Positions 51,865-62,405 of a stretch of DNA of 64,000 bases are shown one piece after another. The DNA comes from Hansfordia pulvinata (lineage: Eukaryota > Ascomycota > Sordariomycetes > Xylariales). The first letter of the stretch is position 1. Every line of letters begins with the position of its first letter. Where the stretch lies: contig BJKQ01000004.1 of NCBI GenBank assembly GCA_006538405.1, forward strand, positions 124,001 to 188,000, written 5' to 3'. A program made the position numbers and the translations under genes. The notes under the pieces are model-generated. The model searched no databases and had not been told where the DNA came from. It saw nothing but the letters and a program-made list of their open reading frames with translations.

Positions 51865-52609
51865 TCCCACTCTGCGTCCTTGCGTCCATTGGGGATGCGT
51901 GTGCAAGCAGATCGAGTGCACTGGATCCAATCCATGCAACCGGACGGACGTCCTCGTGGCTTGGTCACGCCCGGGACGGGAGTGTACAACAGTACGAGTA
52001 GGTACTCGTAGGTAGCTCGAGCTGTGCCCGAGCCGCCCTCAAAACCGAGCGTGCCGAGCTGCTGCGCGAGTGGGGAGCTTCGGGAAAAGCTGCACGAGGA
52101 GTACTTAAAGTACCTACCTTAGGTAAAGTACCACCTGCACCTGTTGACGTTACCAGGTGTTGGTCGACGTCCCCGTCTGGGCAGTCGCAAACTGAGACTT
52201 CCAAGGCAGGCACGTACCTCGCACGATCCATTGATGAATGAAAGTCCGGGTTCATACAATCAACACCTTCATCAGCATCGCTTCAGCCACCTCTCGACAC
52301 TCTCGGATGCCTTCAGTCATCAGACCAGTCCCATCGGCTAGGCGACAACGGCCCAACCACGACCTTAGGCGACATGACGTGATTCTGCTGCCCTCGTGAT
52401 GCCCAGCTACTCGTACGCCCGTTCTGCTGACACCCACGACGCCATCCATAGTCCCGTCTGCCCCCATTCTTTCTTCTCCACACGCGGCTCAGCCCACAGT
52501 GCCCACCCAACTCGTGCACCCATTACGGAGGTCTCAGTGGTCTCGCAGATGAATCCCTTCTGTGCCGCCTACGAGTACAAGTACGAGTTCTCCCCACGCG
52601 ACCAGAAGG

Positions 52610-52666
52610 AGCAGCAGCAGCAGCAGCAGCGACAGCAGCGACAGCAGCGACAGCAGCGACAGCAGC
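52610..52666. repeat. CAG and CAGCGA repeat
   Basis: CAG units pass into CAGCGA units. In one frame this reads as Gln/Arg repeats, but no gene structure surrounds it. Confidence 0.85.
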
Positions 52667-53988
52667 ACCTACCAGTAATTGCCGGGAGACCCGAGGTTTC
52701 GGCCGTCGAGCGCGAACACGCCATCAGCGCCTCTGTTTCTTCAGCCTGCAGCGTGATCTCCTACCAACGGGTGCCTCCGTCATCCGTGCCGTCCGGACCG
52801 TCCGAGCCTTTCGCGCTCACGTGCTCCACTGCGGCTAGCAACCAACGTGTCCGCCCATCGACTCCATCTGTTCCCTTTTGCCTCACGTCGCTGCCCTTCA
52901 TACGCCATTGCCACCGGCTTGTGCGCTATCAGTTTGCATATCGGTCCAAGTCCAGGTTCTGTCAGCTCCGTGGCTGGCAGTGCGACCAAGTCACCAAGTC
53001 CAAAAGTTCAAGACACCCCCGGGATCCCACCTGCTCGTAACTCTGCTTTCAGCACCAGATATTGGGAGTTCCCATGGTCCACAAACCATCCCATGCCGAA
53101 GCGAAATCTTCATCGCCAGATGTCTTTGGTGGAAGACTTGGCAGACGTCCATGGCAAGGGCAATGTCTCGGCCGATCCAGGGCGGTCGGGTCGCGTCCTT
53201 TAGCTGCTCCATCACCGCCCGGAGATGACAACTGCCATGAGTAGAGGTCTATCCAGTCGTGGCATGTGGCAAGTCTTTGTCCAACTGTCCAGTTCGTTCT
53301 TGTTATCTGCTAACCAGCCTTGGCCCTGCGGTACGCTACGCATTGCGGCCATCGGCGAGGATACAACCTCTGCGTAGAGTACTACTGATCTGCAGTACAG
53401 TTCTCTATGATGAAATACCTAAGCGTCGCTGTCTACCGTCACTGCTCCGGCGGGCTCACCCTGCGATTTGGGAAGTGCCTGAAAACCCTATCCAAGGCAC
53501 TACAAACCAGACATATCATCAGTCGCGGAGCTGCACGACGTACACCGCTACTCTAGCCAAAGCGTCACCCACAGCCATGTGTCGTGGTGCCGATTGGCAG
53601 CTTACAAGTTTCGATGCTCGTACCCAGGGCAGGTCCGACGCAACGCTTATCCAAGGCCCGCTTGCGTTTTGAGCACACTGGCCTGGGCGCATCTGCCTAC
53701 GCATTATTACTCTTCGGTGTCAGAATGGGCGCAGATCGTAATCAGCATTCGGCCCCAGAGATCAAGGTGATAAAGAAGTGGGTGAGACGGCACGGACGGT
53801 AAGGATTAGCCGCCTTGAAGAGTACCTACTCGTATGTCCTAATTCAAGCCAATGCGGAGATCTAGTTTGAGCAAAACGTTGAAGAACCCTTGCTAAGTTG
53901 CTACCGTGTATTTTGTTCTGAGGCTTGATGACCGACCGATGCTTGTAATAGTATAATTGCCACCAGATTCGTATAATATGTTATCCGG

Positions 53989-54104
53989 CGAACCCGGTGG
54001 CAAAGATCATCGAGCCCGCGGGTGTGCGAACCCTGTGGCGAAGATCATCGACTCCACGGGTAGGCGTATTCACGGGTGACCGAACCCGGTGGCAACGAAC
54101 ATCG
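53989..54104. repeat. Three imperfect 24-base repeats
   Basis: Copies at 53989-54012, 54027-54050 and 54081-54104 share the pattern CGAACCCGGTGG followed by CAAAGATCATCG with one to three changes. The first two are each followed by a CGGGT-ending segment. Confidence 0.7.
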
Positions 54105-55255
54105 GCTGGACACGCGCTATTACACGCTCTATGTTTAGCAATTGAAGCCTTTGACATGTAGTTGCTACTATACCTAGTCTGTCTTGCACAAGACGTTCAT
54201 TTATCATGCCTGCCTGGGTAGATAGTCAGTTCTTGTTGTAGGCAGCGTTATCTCACCAGGTGTCACTGTTGCAACCGGGGGCCTATCTGCGACTCGCAAC
54301 CAGCTCAATTGCAGAACATCTTATGCTGCGCAGGGCTGCCATAATCGTCGCGTGATGTCCGCTGTGTTCGGACCTTGATGACCCTAGTTGACGCGTCGAC
54401 GAGTGTTCAACTTGCCGGAGTTACAGAGTCCGGCCACGGCAGAATTTCGCCAGCTCCTCGAGTCCCTTTTCGGAAGAGTACAATACGTAGTGGAGTGGCG
54501 CTCCCCGCCATCCACTGCATTGAATATACGGGCGTGACGGGCTGTGCCGCGTTGGAGCCTGGTCGATGCCAGAGCCGAATAGGAAAGGCATGTCTGACGG
54601 CACCGTGGCTGTGGGCGCACCCGGGGAGGCACACTGCGGTCTCATGTACCTAGTTAGCCACTTTTGCGCGAAGAAATGAAGACTGCAATGCGCCATGGAG
54701 CGTATGAATCCGCCGCGATTACTTTGATGAGCATCAGCGGCCTTCCTGTAAGTTTGCCTCAGGGGGCGACGTCTCCCTCCTCAGGGCTGAACTAGCTAAA
54801 CCGGCTCACTCCACTGTGATGGCCAAGATAGTCGGACTATTTGGAAACAAAGCTAAAGGATCCTCGTTCGGGATCAGGCACTATGCGAGGCATAACCGCA
54901 GCAGTCAGCACAACGTCTCGTGCACAAGTGACGAACGGGCCATTATATTATCGTCTGGCGGCAAATACAGGTATCAGCGTGGCCAACCCGTGATGAACCC
55001 CCACGGGCCCCTCGACGGACCACCATGACGGAGTACATAAGATGCAAGCATGGCCGCCCGCAAGTCTCATCATTGTGTGTTATCATCTGAAAACACCAAC
55101 TCCTGCCCCATTACTCTTTATTTGGACTATTCAAAGCCCCGGGAAGCACCAGGATTTACTTCAAACTTGCAAGTTGCACTCACTTTTTACCAAGCAGCCC
55201 CCGTCGGCTCGGTTTCTTTTTCTCATAGAGCTCCTCGCAGCTGCTACTGCCCACC

Positions 55256-55756
55256 ATGAGATACAACGCTTGCTCGATCCTTGCCCTGATGCTGGCCGTC
55301 GTCGGCGTCCAGTGCGCGACGCTGGACTGGACGCGGCACAGCCCGAACCCGGTGGCCAAGCGCTGGGAGTTCGACGCGTCAGCGACGACGTGCCATTACG
55401 GCCGCGGGTGCACCAAGGAGACGCAGAAGGAGGACTGCGGCGGCCTGGTGGTCGGCAGGAAGTCCAAGGAGTCGCACACGCGCTGGAAGTACTGGACCAA
55501 CCCCTGCGACTACTGCAACACCGACTACAAGGACTCGTGGTGGGACAACTTCCTCAAAGCACAGAGCCAATACACGCACGTGTTCAAGGACGGCGTCGGC
55601 GAGAGCGAGTGCACGCCCAACCCGAGCGCCAAGAGGTTTTACACCGGCGGCTACACGAGATTCGGCGGCAAGGTCAGGCGCGCGCTGTACCTCGGGCGCC
55701 GCCGGTTCGAGAGGAGCATTGGCCTGCTGGTGCACGAAAAGGAGGACTGGGAGTAG
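55256..55756 (+). CDS. Small secreted cysteine-containing protein (hypothetical)
   Basis: Single exon of 166 residues. The ATG at 55256 follows a C-rich leader (TACTGCCCACC). Residues 1 to about 20 are a signal peptide (MRYNACSILALMLAVVGVQC). The mature chain has six cysteines (TTCHYGRGC, EDCGG, NPCDYC, SECTP) and many aromatic residues (KYWTNPCDYCNTDYKDSWWD). A Lys-Arg pair near residue 34 (PNPVAKRWEF) could be a Kex2 cleavage site. No family is recognised and no catalytic motif is visible. It fits the class of fungal effector-like small secreted proteins. It stands alone between two gene-poor stretches, a common setting for such genes. Confidence 0.78.
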   Translation: MRYNACSILALMLAVVGVQCATLDWTRHSPNPVAKRWEFDASATTCHYGRGCTKETQKEDCGGLVVGRKSKESHTRWKYWTNPCDYCNTDYKDSWWDNFLKAQSQYTHVFKDGVGESECTPNPSAKRFYTGGYTRFGGKVRRALYLGRRRFERSIGLLVHEKEDWE

Positions 55757-57713
55757 CGATATCATATATGCCTCCCCCACTTGTCGCCGGGCTTCCGGGA
55801 GGGACACTGACCAAGTCATAAACGCGGCTACGGCAGGGGAACCCCAGCTATAACACGAACCTGCGCAATGCCTTGGTGCCGTTGTCATTCGGGGTTTCAC
55901 TGGCGGACGTTGTATCATGGTCCCGACTCCCGGGGTCGGAGATACTGTCAAGTTGTAAACACACCGTACTTATCTGTTGATCATCGTTAAGCACATAGCC
56001 CATCCATAGTAAACTCAAGGACGCAACACATATTCTTCATCTCCAGAAGCTGTGACTGTGCTGAGCGTAGGTATGCAATCGCTAATAGCCGGTAGCCGGT
56101 AGCCGAGTTCTGTCGGGGCACCGTCCTTGAAACGAGCCTCATGGCAGCAACGAGGCGCGACAGACTAGCATCTGGCGGATTCCCACGTTGCCTTTCGCCG
56201 CCTGAAGTGCGGGCTGTCAGCGTGCGCATCTGACAGCCTAATCCTCCAGGCTCCCTAGATCGTGGCGACCTCACCTCAGCCCCAGCCGCGCCATTAGTTT
56301 AGTCAGTGGCCCGTCTGGAGAGTGGCCAATACCCGCACGGAACCAGTCTTGCATCGGGGTTAGGAGGCAGGCAGTCTAACTTAGACTATATCCTTCGAAC
56401 TTCCGTTCAGTGCCTTTGCCAAGTCATCGTCCTCGACCCAGGTCGCCCCAACCAGAGATCCGGAGATCCCGTCTGACCACTACCAATCCTGTCTGCTCTG
56501 GCCATACGAATAGTTAAGCCAATCTAATGAGTTTCGGTTTCGTTGGACACTGCTACGGCTTCTATCGCAGGCGATTCTGCAGATAGGTGCCTTAGGCATA
56601 CGAACAAGCCATGAGCCACGGGGTATTGTACTGCCGTGTTCGCCTCGGAGGCACGCGCCTTCGTCATCGTCGGTGTCCGGCTGGCTGAAGCTGGCCAGGA
56701 CTCGTGAGGACCAGAAAGAGAGAGCAACACGTATGCCAGGCTTCATGGTGCGCGTGTCCGCTGGCCCGGCCCAGGCTCAATCCAAGTCGGAACCGATGTC
56801 TCATGATCAGCCGAAACTGGTACCACGGGTGGGTGGACGGCAGGCTGCTGTCTACCTACTCGGCTCATTCAACCAAACTTCCAGTCAGTACCATATTTGC
56901 GTATGGTTGATGGGCCTCTGCACAGCGCAACGAGGGGGAAGTTGAAGTGTGCTTGTAGCCGGCAGTCGACATGGAACGGTACCAGGTCGGCTCAACACCG
57001 AGCGGAAGACTGACGACCGGCAACCGAGAGACCCTAGGTAAGAATCGGCGTCCACGGAATCTCTCATAGACCAGAGACTGCCGCGCAGTGTCGTATCCTC
57101 AAGCACACCTGGGCAGGGATGGAGGTAGGTTGCTGTCCAGATCCGGCTCTCAGACGAGGGCGACCAGTGTCAATGATAGGATTGAGTAGCGCTGCAACGA
57201 GGTACCTCTGGGTGCACACCAGAGACCGCGGCGAGTCATGTATCTGCGAGCGAGGCCGGGACGCATACGACGCTCGACTGCCTGGGCGCTTGGGCCACCA
57301 CGGCCACAGGAGGTACAAAGCCGCACTGACAAGGTACCTACCTAAGGTACCTGCACCTTGCCGCAAGCAACCGGTCGACACCAGCCAGAAGCAAGTACCG
57401 GAACCCAAAGCCAGCCCGAGAGCTCCCACTGTCGTCAGTGGTCGCTCCGTCACCTCCTCCATCCATCCCACCACCGCCATCGCCATCCACTCCCACCACC
57501 GCCTCGACTTCGTCATCGCCAATTCCGCATCTCCGTTGCGCCACCATCACTCACTACCGTCAGATTTCTAGTGTCAGTCGCTGACGTCTCGACGGAATCG
57601 AGGCCGTCTTACTCGGCCCCTCCCCTCCCACTCCCGCTCTTGACGCCGCTCCCGCCTGCACACCAACAGCCTCCCCCGACACAAGCCCTCCTCGAGAGGC
57701 ACCCGTCGCAACC
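55757..57713. other. Intergenic region upstream of RPT6
   Basis: About 2 kb with no supported gene. A CAAGGTACCTACCTAAGGTACC cluster lies at 57329-57351. The 57420-57713 part is CCACC/CTCC-rich leader of RPT6. Confidence 0.55.
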
Positions 57714-59017
57714 ATGGCGCTCGACAGCTACTATCACAACAAGATCGAGGCGATGAAGCTCGAGATCCTCAAAGGCCAAGCCGTCCTCCGTCGCCTTGAG
57801 GCACAGAGAAACGACTACAACTCTAGAGTCCGGTTATTGCGCGAGGAACTGGGCCTGCTGCAGCAGCCCGGCTCGTACGTCGGCGAGGTCGTCAAGGTCA
57901 TGGGCACAAAGAAGGTTCTCGTCAAGGTCCACCCCGAGGGCAAATATGGTCAGTACTCGATGCCTTACCACTCACCCACCACCGTCATCGTCTGCTCGGT
58001 GTTCCCGCTGCCCCCGTATTATCGTGATAGCAACTGCGCCTCCCCATCCGTGAGACCACTGATGCTGACTCCTGCCATCCAGTTGTCGATGTCTCCGACT
58101 CTGTCGACATAGCAAAGCTGACCGTCGGCAAGCGTGTCACCCTCCTGTCCGACTCGTACAAGCTCGAGAAGATTCTCCCTTCCTCCGTCGACCCCCTCGT
58201 CTCCCTCATGATGGTTGAGAAGGTGCCCGACAGCACATACGACATGATTGGTGGGCTGGACCAGCAGATCAAGGAAATAAAAGAGGTTATTGAGCTGGGT
58301 CTCAAGCACCCCGAACTGTTTGAGTCCCTGGGCATTGCACAGCCCAAGGGTGTCCTGCTGTACGGGCCGCCAGGTACAGGAAAGACACTGCTGGCTCGTG
58401 CAGTTGCCCACCACACCGACTGCAAGTTCATCAGGGTGTCTGGATCCGAGCTGGTGCAAAAATACATTGGTGAGGGTTCCCGCATGGTTCGTGAGCTGTT
58501 CGTCATGGCACGAGAGCACGCCCCCTCGATCATCTTTATGGATGAGATCGACTCGATCGGATCTTCACGTGTGGAGGGCTCTTCTGGTGGCGACTCGGAG
58601 GTGCAGCGCACCATGTTGGAGCTGCTCAACCAGTTGGACGGATTCGAGCCAACCAAGAACATCAAGGTCATCATGGCCACCAACCGTCTCGACATCCTGG
58701 ACCCGGCTCTCCTGCGACCCGGGCGCATCGACCGCAAGATCGAGTTCCCGCCGCCGTCGGTGGAGGCACGTGCGGACATTCTGCGCATCCACAGCCGCAA
58801 GATGAACCTGACCCGTGGCATCAACCTGACCAAGATCGCGGAGAAGATGAACGGCTGCTCCGGAGCGGAGCTCAAGGGTGTGTGCACGGAATCGGGCATG
58901 TACGCTCTGAGAGAGAGGAGAGTGCACGTCACGCAGGAGGACTTTGAGCTGGCTACGGCCAAGATTCTGAATAAGCACGACGACAAGGAAGTCTCCTTGC
59001 AAAAGTTCTGGAAGTAG
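57714..59017 (+). CDS. RPT6: 26S proteasome regulatory ATPase RPT6 (SUG1/PSMC5)
   Basis: Two exons, 57714-57948 and 58083-59017, around a 134-nt intron (GTCAGT ... CCTGCCATCCAG), giving 389 residues, the usual Rpt6 length. An N-terminal coiled coil ([20 protein letters not shown]) leads to an OB domain ([20 protein letters not shown]). The AAA core has Walker A GPPGTGKT (173-180), Walker B IIFMDEID (228-235), an SRH-like [20 protein letters not shown] and the sensor-2 region [20 protein letters not shown]. The chain ends SLQKFWK, the degenerate C-terminal tail typical of Rpt6. Rpt6 is one of six ATPases that unfold and thread substrates into the 20S core. The KH-domain gene lies 1.3 kb downstream on the same strand. 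Confidence 0.97.
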
Positions 59018-60314
59018 AGGGCTGCAGTGTTGCCCGACATGGACGCGGGTTGGATCGCCCATCGGCGCTGGGGGAAGCTGGCATACGGGGGCACAAGAGC
59101 CGGCAGACGACTCTGTCTGGCCTCATGGCGCGGTCGCTTCGACGGCCAGATGTCGGTTTGGATCGGCTCTTACCTCAAGCTCAGGACTTGACGTGTACAA
59201 TACACGGGGATGCGAGGGCAGGGTCCGTGCCAGGTCTCAAAGCAATGATAGGCCAGTATCTCAGCTGCGACTCGCCTGCTGAGCAGATAATGAGAGTGTC
59301 GTTGCTGATCCATATGCGATTGCAGCTGTACAAAGGATCGACCGCAAGTTCGCTGTCGCCTATGGAATAGAGCACGTTCAGGGTTACAAATGAGTGCCCA
59401 ACCGTAGTATACATATCTACAGCTACCAGGTATCCAACAAAACCCCAGGATGATTCTACATCCCCATTTAAGCCATGTCGATACAGAAGTAGGCGGATTG
59501 CTGGCGGTCTCTATGAGTGCCCAGCATGGCTATCACCAGCCTACCTCTTTCAATCTTAATGTTGTTCTCGAGTATCCTAATGGCAAGCGTACTCGTACGT
59601 GATGACAAACGAGAAGTATGCGTCAAGGTCAACTGCTGTCGAATCTCCAAGATGGCTCATGTAAAGACCCGCGTGGAGATAGTCGGGCTCTGCGCGCCGC
59701 CGCGGGAGTGTGGTGCTTTTACTCTGTATTCTCGCCTGCGACCCGTTTGTTCGTGCGTTGGCTGCGTGCCGTGGAGTGGTCATTAGGAAAAGAGAGAAGC
59801 CCGGTTAAGGCCCTTCTTGCAGCGTTAGCGCGTGGGTCCACCGGGGCCGAAAGGAAACGGAAAGTTCGAGGGCGACTCCGGTGAGCGGCAGAGCGAAAAA
59901 CGAGGTGGAAGGCACAAACGGTACCCAGCCACCCGCGCGGGTACTCGTGCCCCCGGCCCTGGGTTCTGCACAGGCAAGGTACCGTCTACTCGTACCCACT
60001 ACTTCACTAACGAAGCAGACGTTGCATTCGACAAACTCGAGAATCAAGCCGCCTTCGGCACTGCGCCAACATCGTCGCGGTCCGACAGATTCTCACTCTC
60101 GCTCTCGCACAGATCGCTCTCGCGGCGTTCATCAACCGTCGTCACCTTCTCATCGCTCTGTCACACCTCTGCTTCACCATCTCCGGGAGCATCCATCTGT
60201 GCGCCATTCACCTCCCAACTCAGTCCGCTGCAGAGAACGACGATCGCCGCCAGCAGACACGCACGCGCCCGACCCGGCGCGTCACGACGACCCTGACCGA
60301 TCGTCACCGAGACC
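59018..60314. other. Intergenic region between RPT6 and the KH-domain gene
   Basis: About 1.3 kb with no supported gene. The last 250 bases are pyrimidine-rich leader sequence (TCTCACTCTCGCTCTCGC near 60091). Confidence 0.55.
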
Positions 60315-62405
60315 ATGGACGACACGGAACGCCGCACCGCGAAGCGCTCGCGCTTCGACCAGACCGAGCCCGAGCCGCGCCGCTCGCGCTTCGACCGCCG
60401 GTCCCGCTCCCCTCCCGCCCGCAAGCCCGACTCGACTCGCGATCGTGAACGCAGCCCCCTGCCCGACAGCGGCGGCGAGCCCAAGAAGCCCGTCGACGCT
60501 GCTGCCGCGGCGGCGGCCGCCGCCGCTAAGATCAACGCCCAGATCCAAGCCAAAAAGGGCATTCAGCACGTCGATGTGCCCCCCATCAAGTCCTCCGACG
60601 ACAATGGCGCCAATTCGTCCGGAAACTCGGGCGCCAACGCCGGCCCCAGCCTCAACGGCGAGGTCTACGTTGCTGATGGTGACTACATCAAGGACATTGA
60701 AGTCAACGACCTGCGCAACCGCTACCTGCTCACCAAGGGTTCTACACAGAAGATGGTAAATATTTGTCTTGGTTATTTTCTGCTGATTCTCTCGGATCTT
60801 CTCACAGCTTTAACGTCGTGTGCGATCGGTCCTGCTTACTATTGAGGCAACCTTAGATCGCACGCGCCACTCCCCTCTCTGGCATCTGCTGACCTCCCCT
60901 GCTTGATTTAGATTAAAGACGACACTGGAGCTGGTACGATTCTCCCTTTTCCTCCTAACCTTGACCCTATAGAGATCCCTGGTTGACTTTTGGAAGATGT
61001 CACTACGCGAGGAAACTATTATCCCGACAAGAGCATGGCCACGCCCGCCGTAAGTCCCCCTTTGTTCTGCTCCTTGCGCAGTCGCTGACCTGAACACAGA
61101 ACCCGCCACTCTACCTCCATGTCACGAGCACCTCCAAGTCTGGCCTCGACGCGGCCATTGCCAAGATCGAAGAGATGATGAAGCAGGAGCTGCCCAACCT
61201 GGTCGACGAGCGCCGGTTTCGCCGCCGCGACCAGGAACAGGTCGAGCGTGACGAGTTCGGTCGGGTATGGATCTTCTCTCTGCTGTGTGATTCTACGGGG
61301 TCGCACTTTTAAGAGGCTGTTGCTAACGAACTGCAGCGGAAATGGCCTGAGGCTAAGATCCCCATCACCCTCGAGCCCGTTCAGGGGTTCAACCTCCGTG
61401 CCCAGGTCGTCGGGCATGGCGGCTCGTACGTCAAGCACATCCAGCAGGAGACCGGCTGCAGGGTCCAGATAAAAGGCCGCGGGTCCGGATATCTCGAGGC
61501 GTCGACAAACCAGGAGAGCGACGAAGACATGTATCTTCATGTGGCGTACGTTCCCCCCTCACAACACAGGAGCCTCCCAGACACAAGGACCTAAGCTGAC
61601 CGATCTGAAGTGGCCCGGACCCGAACATGGTCGAGAAGGCCAAGGAGCTTTGCGAGGACCTCTTGGCCAACGTCAAGGAGCAGTACGAAGAGTTCAAGAC
61701 TCGGCCGCCTCGCCAGCACTACGGCGGGCGCGGGGGCCACGGAGAACACCGGAGCCATGACCGCCATGACCGCCATGACCGTCACGAGCGCCACGACAGC
61801 CACGGGGGCTATGGAGACCGCCAATACGGAGAGAGGTCTTCGTATGGTGACAGGTCGTCTTACGGAGAGCGTTCGGGAAGCACACCCGGGGGCTACGGCG
61901 GCTACGGCGGCTACAACTCGCCGGCACCTGGTGCCTCCAACTCTCCCGCCCCCGGGGCCGCCAGCCAGGCCAATGATTACGCGGCCCAGTACGCCCAGTA
62001 TTATGGCGGCCAGGACCCGTACGCAGCGTACGGAGGCTACGCGGCGTAAGTCAAAGCAAGGTTCCGCCCATCTTGAGCCGATATGCTGACCCAAGATCCT
62101 AGATACGCGCAATACTACCAGCAGTACTACGCGGCAGCCCAAGCACACCAGCAGGGGCAGCAGGGGGCCGCCGCACCTCCTCCTCCGGGCGCCTCCGCTT
62201 CCCCACCGCCGCCGCCGCCGCCATCCGAGGCCCCGCCGCCGCCGCCGCCGGGCGGCTCTGCCCAACCTCCGCCCCCCTCCGGCGCACCTCCGGGCGCTCC
62301 GGGATCCTACGGCGCTGTACGTACACCACCCCCATCTTGAGAACCATCGAAACCACCCCAAGGCTGACCCCAAACCTGCAGGTCCCGCCCCCGCCTGGTC
62401 TTTAA
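60315..62405 (+). CDS. KH-domain RNA-binding protein (KHDC4/BLOM7-like)
   Basis: Eight exons: 60315-60755, 60912-60933, 60997-61049, 61100-61264, 61337-61545, 61611-62045, 62103-62316 and 62382-62405, giving 520 residues. Exon 2 is only 22 nt. The N-terminus is Arg/Ser-rich (RRSRFDRRSRSPP). Then come KINAQIQAKKGIQ and the line EVNDLRNRYLLTKGSTQKM-IKDDTGA-DVTTRGNYYPDK across exons 1-3, typical of the atypical first KH domain in this family. A second KH domain has GFNLRAQVVGHGGSYVKHI, with GxxG at 253-256. The C-terminal half is low complexity: a His/Asp/Arg run, GGYGGYGGY, and YAQYY and poly-Pro stretches. Human KHDC4 binds pre-mRNA and takes part in splicing. All eight exons keep phase and each intron has a good branch site. 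Function in this fungus is inferred. Confidence 0.9.

Larger units (their letters stand above)
48919..55255. other. Long gene-poor region
   Basis: About 6.3 kb with no supported gene on either strand. The left end is the VNX1 promoter and leader. Noted elements are CTCCAG repeats at 51600-51645, the palindrome AGGTACCTAGGTACCT at 51849-51864, TACGAGTA words near 51992 and 52571, a CAG/CAGCGA repeat at 52610-52666, and three imperfect 24-base repeats at 53989-54104. Open frames up to 214 codons occur (for example 52396-53040), but they are low in complexity or unlike any family I know. Confidence 0.5.

Noticed and set aside
52396..53040. 214-codon frame with a Gln/Arg repeat
   Set aside because: The frame rests on a CAG/CAGCGA microsatellite and shows no domain on either side.
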